In this document: positions 56,046 to 64,000 of the stretch, piece after piece | How the letters are laid out: each line of letters begins with the position of its first letter | Numbering within the stretch: the stretch's first letter is position 1 | From: Diaporthe sp. PMI_573 | Lineage: Eukaryota; Ascomycota; Sordariomycetes; Diaporthales; Diaporthaceae | Direction of reading: 5' to 3' | Length of the DNA: 64,000 nucleotides | Assembly: GCA_021399435.1 (NCBI GenBank) | Contig: JAJTUP010000067.1 | Span: forward strand, 1-64,000 | The notes under the pieces: generated by a model | Told to the model about the DNA's origin: nothing | What the model saw: only the letters and a program-made list of their open reading frames with translations | The model's database searches: none | Position numbers and translations under genes: made by a program

Positions 56046-56508
56046 GTAAGAAAATGAAGATTAAAGAGAAGAAAGACGGCTCCGTGGGAACGCTGAGTTG
56101 GCGTAGATGCGTCAAGTCATCTGGCCTGGTCCATGAGTCCGAAGTACCCCCAGACTGCCTGTGTAGGTAGGCACCTACTGAACCTAGACACATCCTCATC
56201 CTGCAATGGCGGCTTTATGCTTGCATGAATAGAGCCGTCAAGGGGCAGGAGCAGGCAGGTAGATACGTCTCACTGAAGCATACGAATCCGGGGTTTGGTT
56301 GGACCGTATTCGGAGGACCGCATTTGAAAGACGGCGCAGGTACCTCGCATGACCAGGACGAGAGCCTCCCTCTTGAAGTTCTGGCATTTAGATAAGGCCT
56401 CAGGCCTTTTCCCATGCGGAAAGCTGCCAGTGCACAGGGGCAGCCGTGGGCCCCCTCGCAACCGTGTATTAGCCCCCAACGTTGTGCCTAGGTACATGAC
56501 CCCCTTCT
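56046..56508. other. 3' flank of CWC24, no gene
   Basis: GC-balanced sequence downstream of the CWC24 stop codon, up to the AT-rich block. The frames on both strands here are short and mutually overlapping. It probably contains the CWC24 3' UTR. Confidence 0.5.
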
Positions 56509-57576
56509 CTATTCTCCCCCTCGCTCCTCCTCCTCCTCCTCATCATCATCATCATCACTGCTGACTTCCTCTCCCCTCTCGATGGCTTCCTGTTTCCTCT
56601 TTGCGGCTCGGTCTTTCTTCTTATCCAACAGTTTCTGCAACCGCTTGCCAGAGTTGAACACCCCGCCCGTGCCTGCACCGCACTGTGCACAGCTCGGATC
56701 TCGACGATACCGGTTCAGCGCACATGGCTCGCAGAAGTAGTGGCCGCAGCGCGTGATGATGGGCGCCTTGTATGGGCCCCGGCAGATCAGGCAGACAAAG
56801 GGGATGTTCTCCAGCATCGCCTCCTCCGCGTCGTCCTCGTCCTCTGCCGACCTGTTCTTCCGGTCCGCGCTGGCCACGACTGTCCCGCCGAGGTTCTTCT
56901 TGCCCTTCGTGACGTCTTCCCACTCCTTGTCCAGGGCCCACGACTGTTTGTAGTCCTCTCTGCTGTGGAGGAACTTGCAGTTGTCGCCGAAGCCGCAGAA
57001 ACCTGTCTGCTTGTAATCTTTACATGAGTCTGGGGCGTAGTCCATGACCGTTATTGTGCGGATGTTCGTGGGGGCTTTGATCGGGCCGACTGTCTTCTTG
57101 GGCGCGTTGGGGTTCTTCTGGATGAAGGAGGTCTGGTTCGCCAGCCCCTTGTAGGTGCCGTCCGGAGCCTGCGACGCGGGCATGGCGCGCGTCGAGCCGA
57201 GGAGGTTCTTGGCTGAGAGCGCATCTTTTTGGTCCTCGTCATACCAGTTGCTCTGTTTCGTAGCATCGTTGGAGTTGCTTATGGGCACGCTGCGGTCGGC
57301 GCTGAAGACAGAGGCGGACACATCCTTGTCTGCGGCTGGGTTGTCCTTCGAAGACGCTGTGACAATTCCTGTGTTCTTCTTCCTGCGTTTGACCTTCCTG
57401 CCTTGGTCATCTTCTGCGGAGGTGTAGTCGGAGTCGTCGCTGTCGCTGTCGCCGTTTGCAGGTGGCGGCGTCGCAGGCCTCTTCCTGAAGTTTGCCTTGG
57501 CCTTTGCGCCTCGCTTCTTGAAGACAGCGACAGGCGCTGCAGGTGTCTCGGACGGTGAGGCCTTGTTTTCCTCCAT
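56509..57576 (-). CDS. CWC24: Pre-mRNA-splicing factor CWC24 (RING + CCCH zinc finger)
   Basis: A single 355-codon exon. It has a basic, low-complexity N-terminus (1-150), a CCCH zinc finger at about 185-204 (Cys185, Cys194, Cys200, His204, in CKDYKQTGFCGFGDNCKFLH), a C3HC4 RING finger at 262-299 (CLIC..., RCGHYFCEPC, CAQC), and an acidic Asp/Glu tail. This order is diagnostic of yeast Cwc24 / human RNF113A, a nuclear protein that binds the 5' splice site in the activated spliceosome around the first catalytic step. Length is typical for filamentous fungi. The acidic tail is encoded by a TCC/TCA trinucleotide run at 56523-56560. It is transcribed away from the neighbouring minus-strand gene at 57848 with a 271-bp gap. 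Confidence 0.93.
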   Translation of the reverse strand: MEENKASPSETPAAPVAVFKKRGAKAKANFRKRPATPPPANGDSDSDDSDYTSAEDDQGRKVKRRKKNTGIVTASSKDNPAADKDVSASVFSADRSVPISNSNDATKQSNWYDEDQKDALSAKNLLGSTRAMPASQAPDGTYKGLANQTSFIQKNPNAPKKTVGPIKAPTNIRTITVMDYAPDSCKDYKQTGFCGFGDNCKFLHSREDYKQSWALDKEWEDVTKGKKNLGGTVVASADRKNRSAEDEDDAEEAMLENIPFVCLICRGPYKAPIITRCGHYFCEPCALNRYRRDPSCAQCGAGTGGVFNSGKRLQKLLDKKKDRAAKRKQEAIERGEEVSSDDDDDEEEEEERGGE

Positions 57577-57847
57577 AATTCTCGGGTATTCTTCTCACGA
57601 GGATGGTTCAGTGTCAGAATGAGGTGTCGGTGAAAGTTTCGTCGGCCAGAAGTGGCTGCATATGAGAGCCAGTTCAATGGCTGAGAAATCGCAAGCAAGA
57701 CGTCAGCCAGAGCAACCATCGGGCCAGGCCAGCGGGCCAGGCCGATCTGACTAATGCTTGTTCCCTCGTGCTGCAGAACGCACCCAACGGCCCACCCAGC
57801 CCTGTATGAATTCGACTTTTGAGTCCATCACACGGATCACTTCACTT

Positions 57848-58465
57848 TCATGCCGGCCACCATTCTCTGAGCGACTGTGATGACAAAAGGATCTTGTTTC
57901 TAACCTCCAGCTCCGGGTCAGGATGCAAGATGATAAGGGCTGCCAGGATCTCCACCAGCGGGAGGAGGTCTGCGGCTCTGGCGTGCAGGTGCGCGCTAGA
58001 CGTTTCCTACCCAGCTTACTCCCCAGCCTGCTCCTCTCAGCCTCGGGCATCGCAATCACCGTGGCCTTGGCTGCGCGCCAGTTTATGTCCCTTCCTATCC
58101 AGCTTTCGACATCGTTCAGGACATTATCTACAGCCTTCGACACCTTATGCCGCGACTTTGTGCTCTGCTTGCCGTGAGATAACAGGTACACCATGACCTC
58201 CCTCCCGCTGATGTGAGAAAAGCGGCCAGTCAGACCCTCGGGCGCGAAGTCACGCAAAAAATTGGTAGAACTTGGCAACCATCCTGCTCTGCACGTTGTC
58301 GCCCATCTCCGAGCAAAAGGCCATGAACCAGTTGTGGCCTGATTGTAATTGAATATCTCTCCATTGCGTCTTGCTTGGCATCGAGCCCTGCCGCACGAGT
58401 GGCAGCCACTCGTGTGGCGTGGTCGTAGACCTTGTGGCCCTCTGTGGGCTTGATCTGTTGTTCAT
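57848..58465 (-). CDS. Small protein of unknown function (173 aa, two introns)
   Basis: Three exons on minus: 58465-58254, 58207-58020 and 57969-57848. Intron 1 (46 nt, GTGACT...CATCAG) contains a perfect CTGAC branch site; intron 2 (50 nt, GTAAGC...CCGCAG) has no clear branch site. The spliced length is 522 nt, an exact multiple of three, ending in TGA. Without splicing, each exon runs into a stop. The product starts MNNRSSPQRATRS, has a central GREVMVYLLSHG and NDVESWIGRDINWR region, and ends with a helical LLPLVEILAALIILHPD segment and EWWPA. I recognise no family. An alternative is a one-base frameshift in the TTTTTT at 58255-58262 instead of intron 1. Confidence 0.55.
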
Positions 58466-60347
58466 GCTGTCAGTTGATCGAGTTTACAGTTGACTAAGGC
58501 CCAGGAAGTGTTTGGGAATGCCCTCAGTGCAAAGATCACTGATGCAAAAGGGCTTCGTGAAGGCCAGTTGTGCGCCAACGTCCCGCCCCCCTCACCAACC
58601 TGGTTAGGGCATATGCAGGCTGCCGCGAGAGAGCAAACACACAACACTGACACGCCAGACGAGCTGCCTACGCAAGTCGCGTCCGAGGTCCCGCAATGTC
58701 TCATGCACCGCCGTTGCTGGTGGAACAACAGGGTCCCACGCCGCAGATCGCTCGACGCCGGTTCTACGTCTGACCGTTGGGATTCCAAAACAACGGACCT
58801 TGAAGCCCAGCCATGACTGAGGCTGAACAGACGCCAGGCTAGGAGCAGAATACATGTGATTAAGCCTGTCGGATGAGGCCAAGGGGGGTGACGGCAATCA
58901 TTACCGCAACAGGGCCGCCCTCAGAAAATGTTCCCGGCGCACCGTAGTGACATATCACATCAGACCTCAGTCATCGCTGAGGGGTCATGATAGTGCATCT
59001 TGACCCCGGCAACGTGCTACGTGATCGCTCAGTTTTCAGCAAGAGGTAGGATACTGATGCCGCCGCCTCCTTGCGCGTGTATATGAGTGCCCAATTTTAA
59101 GCGCCGGGCTGGGATATCCGCGAGCCTCCCACACTGGACATACTGTACCTGGTGCCGACCAAGACCAGCGCCGTCCGTCCGTGCTGGAGGCAAGCCAACT
59201 TCGTTGGGGCTGCGTGCTAAAACAATGCATTGTCTCCCAAGCAGACGGAAGGAGCCAGTGGGTGCTCGGACTGGCGGCGAGCGCGCTCGACCAAACAGTC
59301 AGAGGCCCAACGCCGGGGCGGTCTTGCGTGGACCTGGGCTAGAGGCAAAGTCTGGTCGACCTCGGGAGCAGGCAGTTCGCCGTTGCCAAGACCCGGAAGA
59401 TGGTGGGACGACCGACAACTTCCAGACAAGATTGGCAAGGCCCCACTATCTTCCCGGAATTAAGCACAGGCCTGTCGCTGGACTTGGAACTTCCACGCAA
59501 TTTGCAGCCGCAAACCTAATGCAGGCAGCCCGCACAACTTCCCACGACTGACCGCCCTGCACACTCCGGAACTTCGAAGATATGCAGGCAGGAAGGAAGT
59601 TCGCGGGCGAAGATGGGCAGAGCGTGACAAGCTCGACGGTTCGCATGCAATGTGCAACACTCTCTGATGGTGAAGTTTCCTCCTCTAGTCCTTAGGGGCC
59701 TTGGTCTGGCGTCCACCACTGCGGTGACGCTGGCCAGACACGCGGCCCCGGCGCTCTGCCCTTCTTCCTCCTTCTCGGACGACGCACCCTTGCTGAACAG
59801 TGTTGATGCTAGGCTAGCCGTCTCGCAGACGGGTTGAGAGTTGAGGCTCGGTTACACGGAGCCGTGGGGACCAATGTCCAGGGGTTCTGGGCAGGAGGAA
59901 CTGCGTCATGGGTTCGAGTTGGGAGAAGTGCGGTTGCATGCATGCCAGTTCCCGGCACCTGGGCCTCTTGTGATTTTACTCGTCCCGTTGGATGTGAACA
60001 GTCGACAGCTCTGATCACATTCCCGCATGTGCCGGCGTTGGAGGGGGATGATGGCGGTCTAGGGGGACGACAGGCATATAAGGGTGACGCCCTACCTACT
60101 GGTGCCTTTTTCCTCAAAACTTGTCCATCACCGGAAGTCTACCAAGCCGTTTCCCGCCCCAAGACCTGGAGCATATCGTCCCTCTACGCTGAGTCTCTGT
60201 TCTGGGGCCAGCCGGGTCTGTTACAACTCTGAGGCGTGGTCTCCTCTGCCAAAGCCGTCGGAGTTCCTCCCTCCTGTTCTTTGTCCGTCACGTCACCATC
60301 CTCCTTACACCCACCATCTCGTTGCCGAAAATCAGTTGTCCAGCCAC
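58466..60347. other. GC-rich intergenic region, no supported gene
   Basis: Many overlapping open frames on both strands (60-150 codons) are what GC-rich non-coding DNA gives; none shows a family motif or splice structure. A TATA-like CATATAAGG at 60074-60082 lies about 270 bp upstream of the gene at 60348 and could be its promoter. Confidence 0.45.
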
Positions 60348-61022
60348 ATGACCATGTCGAACCGACAGGAGTCTGGAAATGTCCCTCCACACCTCACGCC
60401 TGAGGCAAGACGACGCAGCAACATGGTCAACATGCGCCGTCGACGAGAAATCACGGTCATGGGGGCGCTCCATAAACTCTTTCTGAACTGTGAATGCCAG
60501 GTGTATCTCAACATCCACCACACTGATGAAGACAAGCATGTCGTCTACAACTCGGAGCCCGGTGAAAACTTCCCGATCGACTACAGCAGGCTTGTATGTT
60601 GCTGTCACGCCCCCTCAATGGTTGAGCTCGACTGACATCAGCAGAGGAACTACTATCCGAAGCCGCAGATCAATACGCCAAGCAACCCTCAATCCTTGCT
60701 GAAGCAGGCCCTGGCGAGGATGGCTTCTCAGGGAGACGCCGCGGCCCCGGAAGACCACACAGCTCCCGTGGTCACCACCGGCGACACAGCTGCTCCGGAC
60801 GGCAACCCATCTCGCCCCAGAACGCCTGGGGGTCCGCCAGCTGAGCTGCCTTGGGGCCAACCCAGCACGCCACCATTCAGCCCTCCGAGCATGTCATGCC
60901 CGCCCCCAGCACCTCGCAAGCATCCTGCTTCTCCGTCTGCACACCACGAATCCCGCGTATCAAAGTCACCTAGCTGCGGACGCTACAAGCTGAGAAACAA
61001 GAGGGGGAGGTTCTCAAAGTGA
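60348..61022 (+). CDS. Small MADS-box-like putative DNA-binding protein (208 aa, one intron)
   Basis: Exon 1 is 60348-60593, then a 48-nt intron (60594-60641, GTATGT...GACTGACATCAG, with CTGAC branch site), then exon 2 to TGA 61022. An acceptor three bases later is also possible. The N-terminal domain has an Arg-rich start (RRRSNMVNMRRRREI), a hydrophobic helix, then CECQVYLNIHHTDEDKHVVYNS with NFP and NYYPKPQINTP. This resembles small fungal proteins with a degenerate MADS (SRF-type) domain (basic helix, 'C-A-V-Y--I-----Y-YNS', 'WPP...YP.P'). The rest is Pro/Ser-rich and disordered with a basic C-terminus (YKLRNKRGRF). A second in-frame ATG is at 60354. If correct, a nuclear regulator; the family call is tentative. 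Confidence 0.55.
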
Positions 61023-61560
61023 TGGGTTGCTGGCTGAGTCTCCTGATGTTTGGGTGGACGGCGGCCGTTCCCCCGGTTGGCGAGCAAATGTGTGTTTACC
61101 GCCCTAAGAAGAATCCTCATTTTTTTTTTGATGGGCCTCAATTTTTCTGGATGGGCTTCTCGGTGTTTTTGTTGGACTTTCAAGTGTGTTTTTGGATGGA
61201 TGGGCTACTCAGTGTTCTTAATGGGCTTCAAGTGTGTTTTTGGATGGATGGGCTACTCAGTGTTCTTAATGGGCTTCAAGTGTGTTTCCCTGCTTTTCTT
61301 TTAGACTTAAAATACCGGGCTCCCAGTTTGTTTATCTGCTTCATCAGCCATTCTCTTCAGGCAAAACGGTGCTTACACCTACATATTCCCCCCCCCCCCC
61401 TCAGCAGCTTTAGAAGACAACACCATAGCTCTACACAAGATTCGTAGTACGAATACATCTGCATCCCAAGATCAGTCACGGTGTAGTGGCATGTGAGGCT
61501 GCAATGGCCATGTCAATTCCTTCTTCGTGCCGTTGTCGCCAGCAGGTAGCACGCAGACCT
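61023..61560. other. Convergent 3' region between the MADS-like and kinase-like genes
   Basis: It holds the 48-bp tandem repeat (separate entry), a T-run at 61121-61129 and a C13 run at 61387-61399. The open frame 61019-61447 is created by the repeat and has no family features. Confidence 0.6.
61182..61292 (+). repeat. 48-bp tandem repeat (two full copies plus part)
   Basis: Units begin AAGTGTGTTTTTGGATGGAT at 61182, 61230 and (partial) 61278. The two full copies look identical. A diverged fourth unit precedes them at about 61135-61181. It lies just after the stop of the MADS-like gene, in its probable 3' UTR. Confidence 0.9.
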
Positions 61561-64000
61561 TCAGCTATACATGTAAGACAGCCAGTTCGTCCCAACCTTT
61601 TGGCACGAGCGCATCTCCTTCTCACATTCTTGAGCGAACTCGACCTCTCCGGCATTTGCCTTCCCGTCCAGGCCCCCGTCCGCGTTATGCTTCTCAGAAT
61701 AATGGCGTCTAAACTGTCCTCTTGTGCGACTTCGCTCAAAGTCAATCAGTGACACCTGGACATGCAGCCGTGGCTGCGAGCCAGACTCTTGTTCAAAACT
61801 GGCTTTGCGTACCAGTATATTCCGTAGAGCCACATCCCTGTGCAGGACACCTGCTCTGTGAACCTGAGCAAGGGCCTTCTGCGCCTCAGCTGTGAGCTCT
61901 TGTGCAAACATGTGATCCACTTCTTTCTCTGAGTGCTCAGCAATAGCCAGTCCCAAGGCCCCCCAGGACTCAAACCTATGCCCACCGTACCCCAGCAAGA
62001 GCACGCCTGCAAACTTGACACCTGAATCATAATCACACAGTGGTTTCCGGTATGGGAATTTAACTTTACCTAGGCAGACAGGAACATACTTGCCCTGTAT
62101 AGGTTTCATGCGATGGTACATATGCTCTTCTCGGTCCATACTCCTCAGGTTCTGAGACTGGAAAGCTTTGCCAAGGAGTATATACCCGTAGACTTCAATC
62201 TTGAATACTCTAGAATCTGATTCTGGCGACATCCCCATCAAGAAGTAATTTAGGCTGTCCTCTGGATGGTAGATATCAAAGACTTTAGGTGGGTTTGCAA
62301 CCCGGTCTTTGATAAACTGCCGGATGGCATCAGCAGTCGGGCGAGCCTTGCTTTTGTGCTGAGCATAGTTGGGACAGAGAGGGTCTTCAGGCACAGGTCC
62401 GTCAATACCACCCATGACTGACTGTAGACAAGCGGTGCTACAGTACGGGACATTGATGATGTCAGGTTCTTCTGGCGGCTCCTCAACGCTGATGGGCGTC
62501 GTTGGCCTGGGCGGTATGACTGATGCTAACCAAGACGGACCCTCAAGTCGCTGGCGTTTCTTGTGGCCCGCATTCCCTGCCTCCTCATGCCTGCATCTCT
62601 TTCCGACCACGGACGGCATGTCTTGAGGTGGAGATGGGTATAGAACGCCGGTTGTGGTATCCTGGGGACCAGGGTGAGAACTGGCAGAAGCAGTCTTGGG
62701 GTCGCTGTGTGCATGGCCCTCAGACACGCCACTATCGCTGTCTCTACTTTGATCCGAGGGCGGCGCGTAGCTCTCAGTATCGTGGGTTCTTTCTCTTTCA
62801 TTGCCTGAGAAGCTGGAAGATTCATTCCTCACTCCTGTCTTCCAAAGGAGCCCTTTCGCTTTCAAGATTCTGTGCAGTTCGACATTCCCTTCCCGGAGCT
62901 GCCCGTTTTGCATAGCACGGAGCGCGAGGGAGACAAGGCGTAACAGAGGCGATTCGTAGATGTCTGGGGTATTTTGGGATACGCTATACCTGAGGGTTGA
63001 CGGGCTCTCGGGGTCGATCGACACAAAAACGTAACGCACCCCGGTTGTAATCACACCATAGCGCAGCCGCTGACGCATCATGCTCGAGTATAACTGGGCA
63101 CACACCGCTGCAAACCAGAACTTGCTTTCCGCAGTGCTGGGTTCGGCCGCGTTCTTGCTAGGCGCAAAGTAGCCGTGGCTCATGATCGCTTCTGGATCAA
63201 GGTTTCTGTTTGGTTGCCCAACTGCCTTGTCGATCATCTTGGCTGTGAGTTTGTGGGGAGCCTTTGCCTCTTTGACGAAAAGCAACTGCCGGGCTGGCGT
63301 TGTTTCCCCGCTTTCTCTGCTCTGGCCGCTATCTTGACTATGACCGCTATCTTCGTCCATACTCAGTCTCGCATCTGGGGTATGTTCGAAGATGGAGAAT
63401 ACATCGGCAGGTCCAAACCGAGAGTCGCCCGAAATGTGCTCGTAGGGGTCGTCGTCTCGCTTGCGCTTTGTTCCGGACCTGTGTAGTAGATACACTGTCA
63501 GCTGTTTACTTCTCGAATTGCGACAGTCTTGACCTACATGTTGGAGGGGATGCTGTTTCTATGGGTTGGAAAAGTGACGTTCCCCGGCCGCAGCGGGTTC
63601 AGAGGCATTGAGCTGTTTGCCTGACGTGTGGTACGCCGGATTGCTTCCGTGACTGAGGATCGAATGCGGTCGCTGGCCAGGAGCTCTCGCAAGATTCTAA
63701 TCGCAGGCGCGTGGAGAGTATTTGCATCGAAGAGGAGCAAGGCGCTTTCCGAATCGATGAGGACGAGCTCTTCACCGACACGCTCAATGTGTCGCCTTTC
63801 AGGGAGAGACAGCGGTTCATTGTCGGTTGCGTGAAGGATCGTGTCAATGACGGCGCGCTCCTCACTTAAGTCGGACTCTGTCCATGGTATGATGATTCGC
63901 GGCGTACGGCGCCTTTCAGGATTATTGATTACACCCTGGGTGCCTGTTGTCTTGGTGACTCCTTCAGCCGCGATGCATGCTGGAATCGCGATCTCGGCGT
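61561..64000 (-). CDS. Fungal protein-kinase-like protein (5' end beyond window)
   Basis: Exon A runs from the window edge to 63538 (153 codons visible). Then a 59-nt intron (63479-63537, GTAGGT...CTGAC...TACACAG) splits a Met codon, and exon B runs 63478-61561. 792 residues are visible. The N-terminal half is helical and Ser-rich, with an RYVFVSIDPESPSTLRYSVS block. The middle has VPYCSTACLQSVMGG...CPNY--H. The C-terminal kinase fold has a candidate Lys in ILLGKAF, PIQGKYVPVCLG, LLLGYGG, the catalytic HRDVALRN (~residue 700) and LIDFE in place of DFG. This motif order matches a large unannotated fungal kinase-like family; activity is doubtful but the His-Arg-Asp and Asn are present. The substrate is unknown. 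Confidence 0.8.

Noticed and set aside
58490..58816. 108-codon frame on + and an overlapping 108-codon frame on - at 58462-58788
   Set aside because: GC-rich mutual shadows, no motif, no plausible splice extension on either strand.
59087..59551. 154-codon frame on +
   Set aside because: Low-complexity composition typical of random GC-rich DNA, overlapped by comparable frames on the other strand, and no recognisable domain.
61019..61447. 142-codon open frame on +
   Set aside because: Generated by the 48-bp repeat and flanking low-complexity DNA; overlaps the stop of the MADS-like gene and has no protein features.

Overview
The window looks like a filamentous ascomycete (Pezizomycotina) nuclear chromosome. 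The evidence is: genes with 46-59 nt introns carrying CTGAC-type branch points, a fungal-type CWC24 splicing factor, a fungal-type protein-kinase-like family, Fot1/pogo and Ty3-gypsy elements, and extreme two-compartment base composition. Gene islands of balanced GC alternate with long AT-rich tracts whose transposons are saturated with C-to-T and G-to-A changes, the footprint of repeat-induced point mutation (RIP). I cannot name the species; Sordariomycetes is a guess.

Layout. 1-760 is ordinary gene-free flank. About 761-18000 and 21500-56050 are AT-rich blocks made of nested dead transposons. G1 (2045-9560, +) and G2 (29815-37464, -) are nearly full-length members of one gypsy family. G4 (39972-53688, -) is a truncated member, split at 40281-48129 by a complete gypsy element of a second family, G3. 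Four Fot1/pogo (DDE_1) elements, A-D, share a 2,324-2,325 bp ancestral length; A regains exactly that length once a hAT-like MITE and a solo LTR are subtracted. Other relics are a DUF3435-type tyrosine-recombinase gene with a C2H2 finger, Copia pieces, a second MITE, and three copies of a 324-329 bp solo LTR. A GC-balanced island at 18.2-21.5 kb holds one intact gene (19241-20640, PD-(D/E)XK-like family) and a decayed paralogue whose far half lies in the AT-rich zone. The right end (56.05-64 kb) is a normal gene island: CWC24, a small two-intron gene of unknown function, a small MADS-box-like gene, and a kinase-like gene running off the window.

How the parts relate. The transposon pol genes are dead: reverse-transcriptase YxDD motifs read FNN, LNN or LDN in three of four gypsy copies, and the fourth has many in-frame stops. 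The most unusual features are: an accessory reading frame antisense to pol next to the 3' LTR in G1 and G2 (a possible analogue in G3 is weaker); primer-binding sites that do not start with TGG but are complementary to a segment of the element's own LTR downstream of a TATA box, suggesting Tf1/sushi-like self-priming in both gypsy families; and an insertion history that can be read exactly from target-site duplications.
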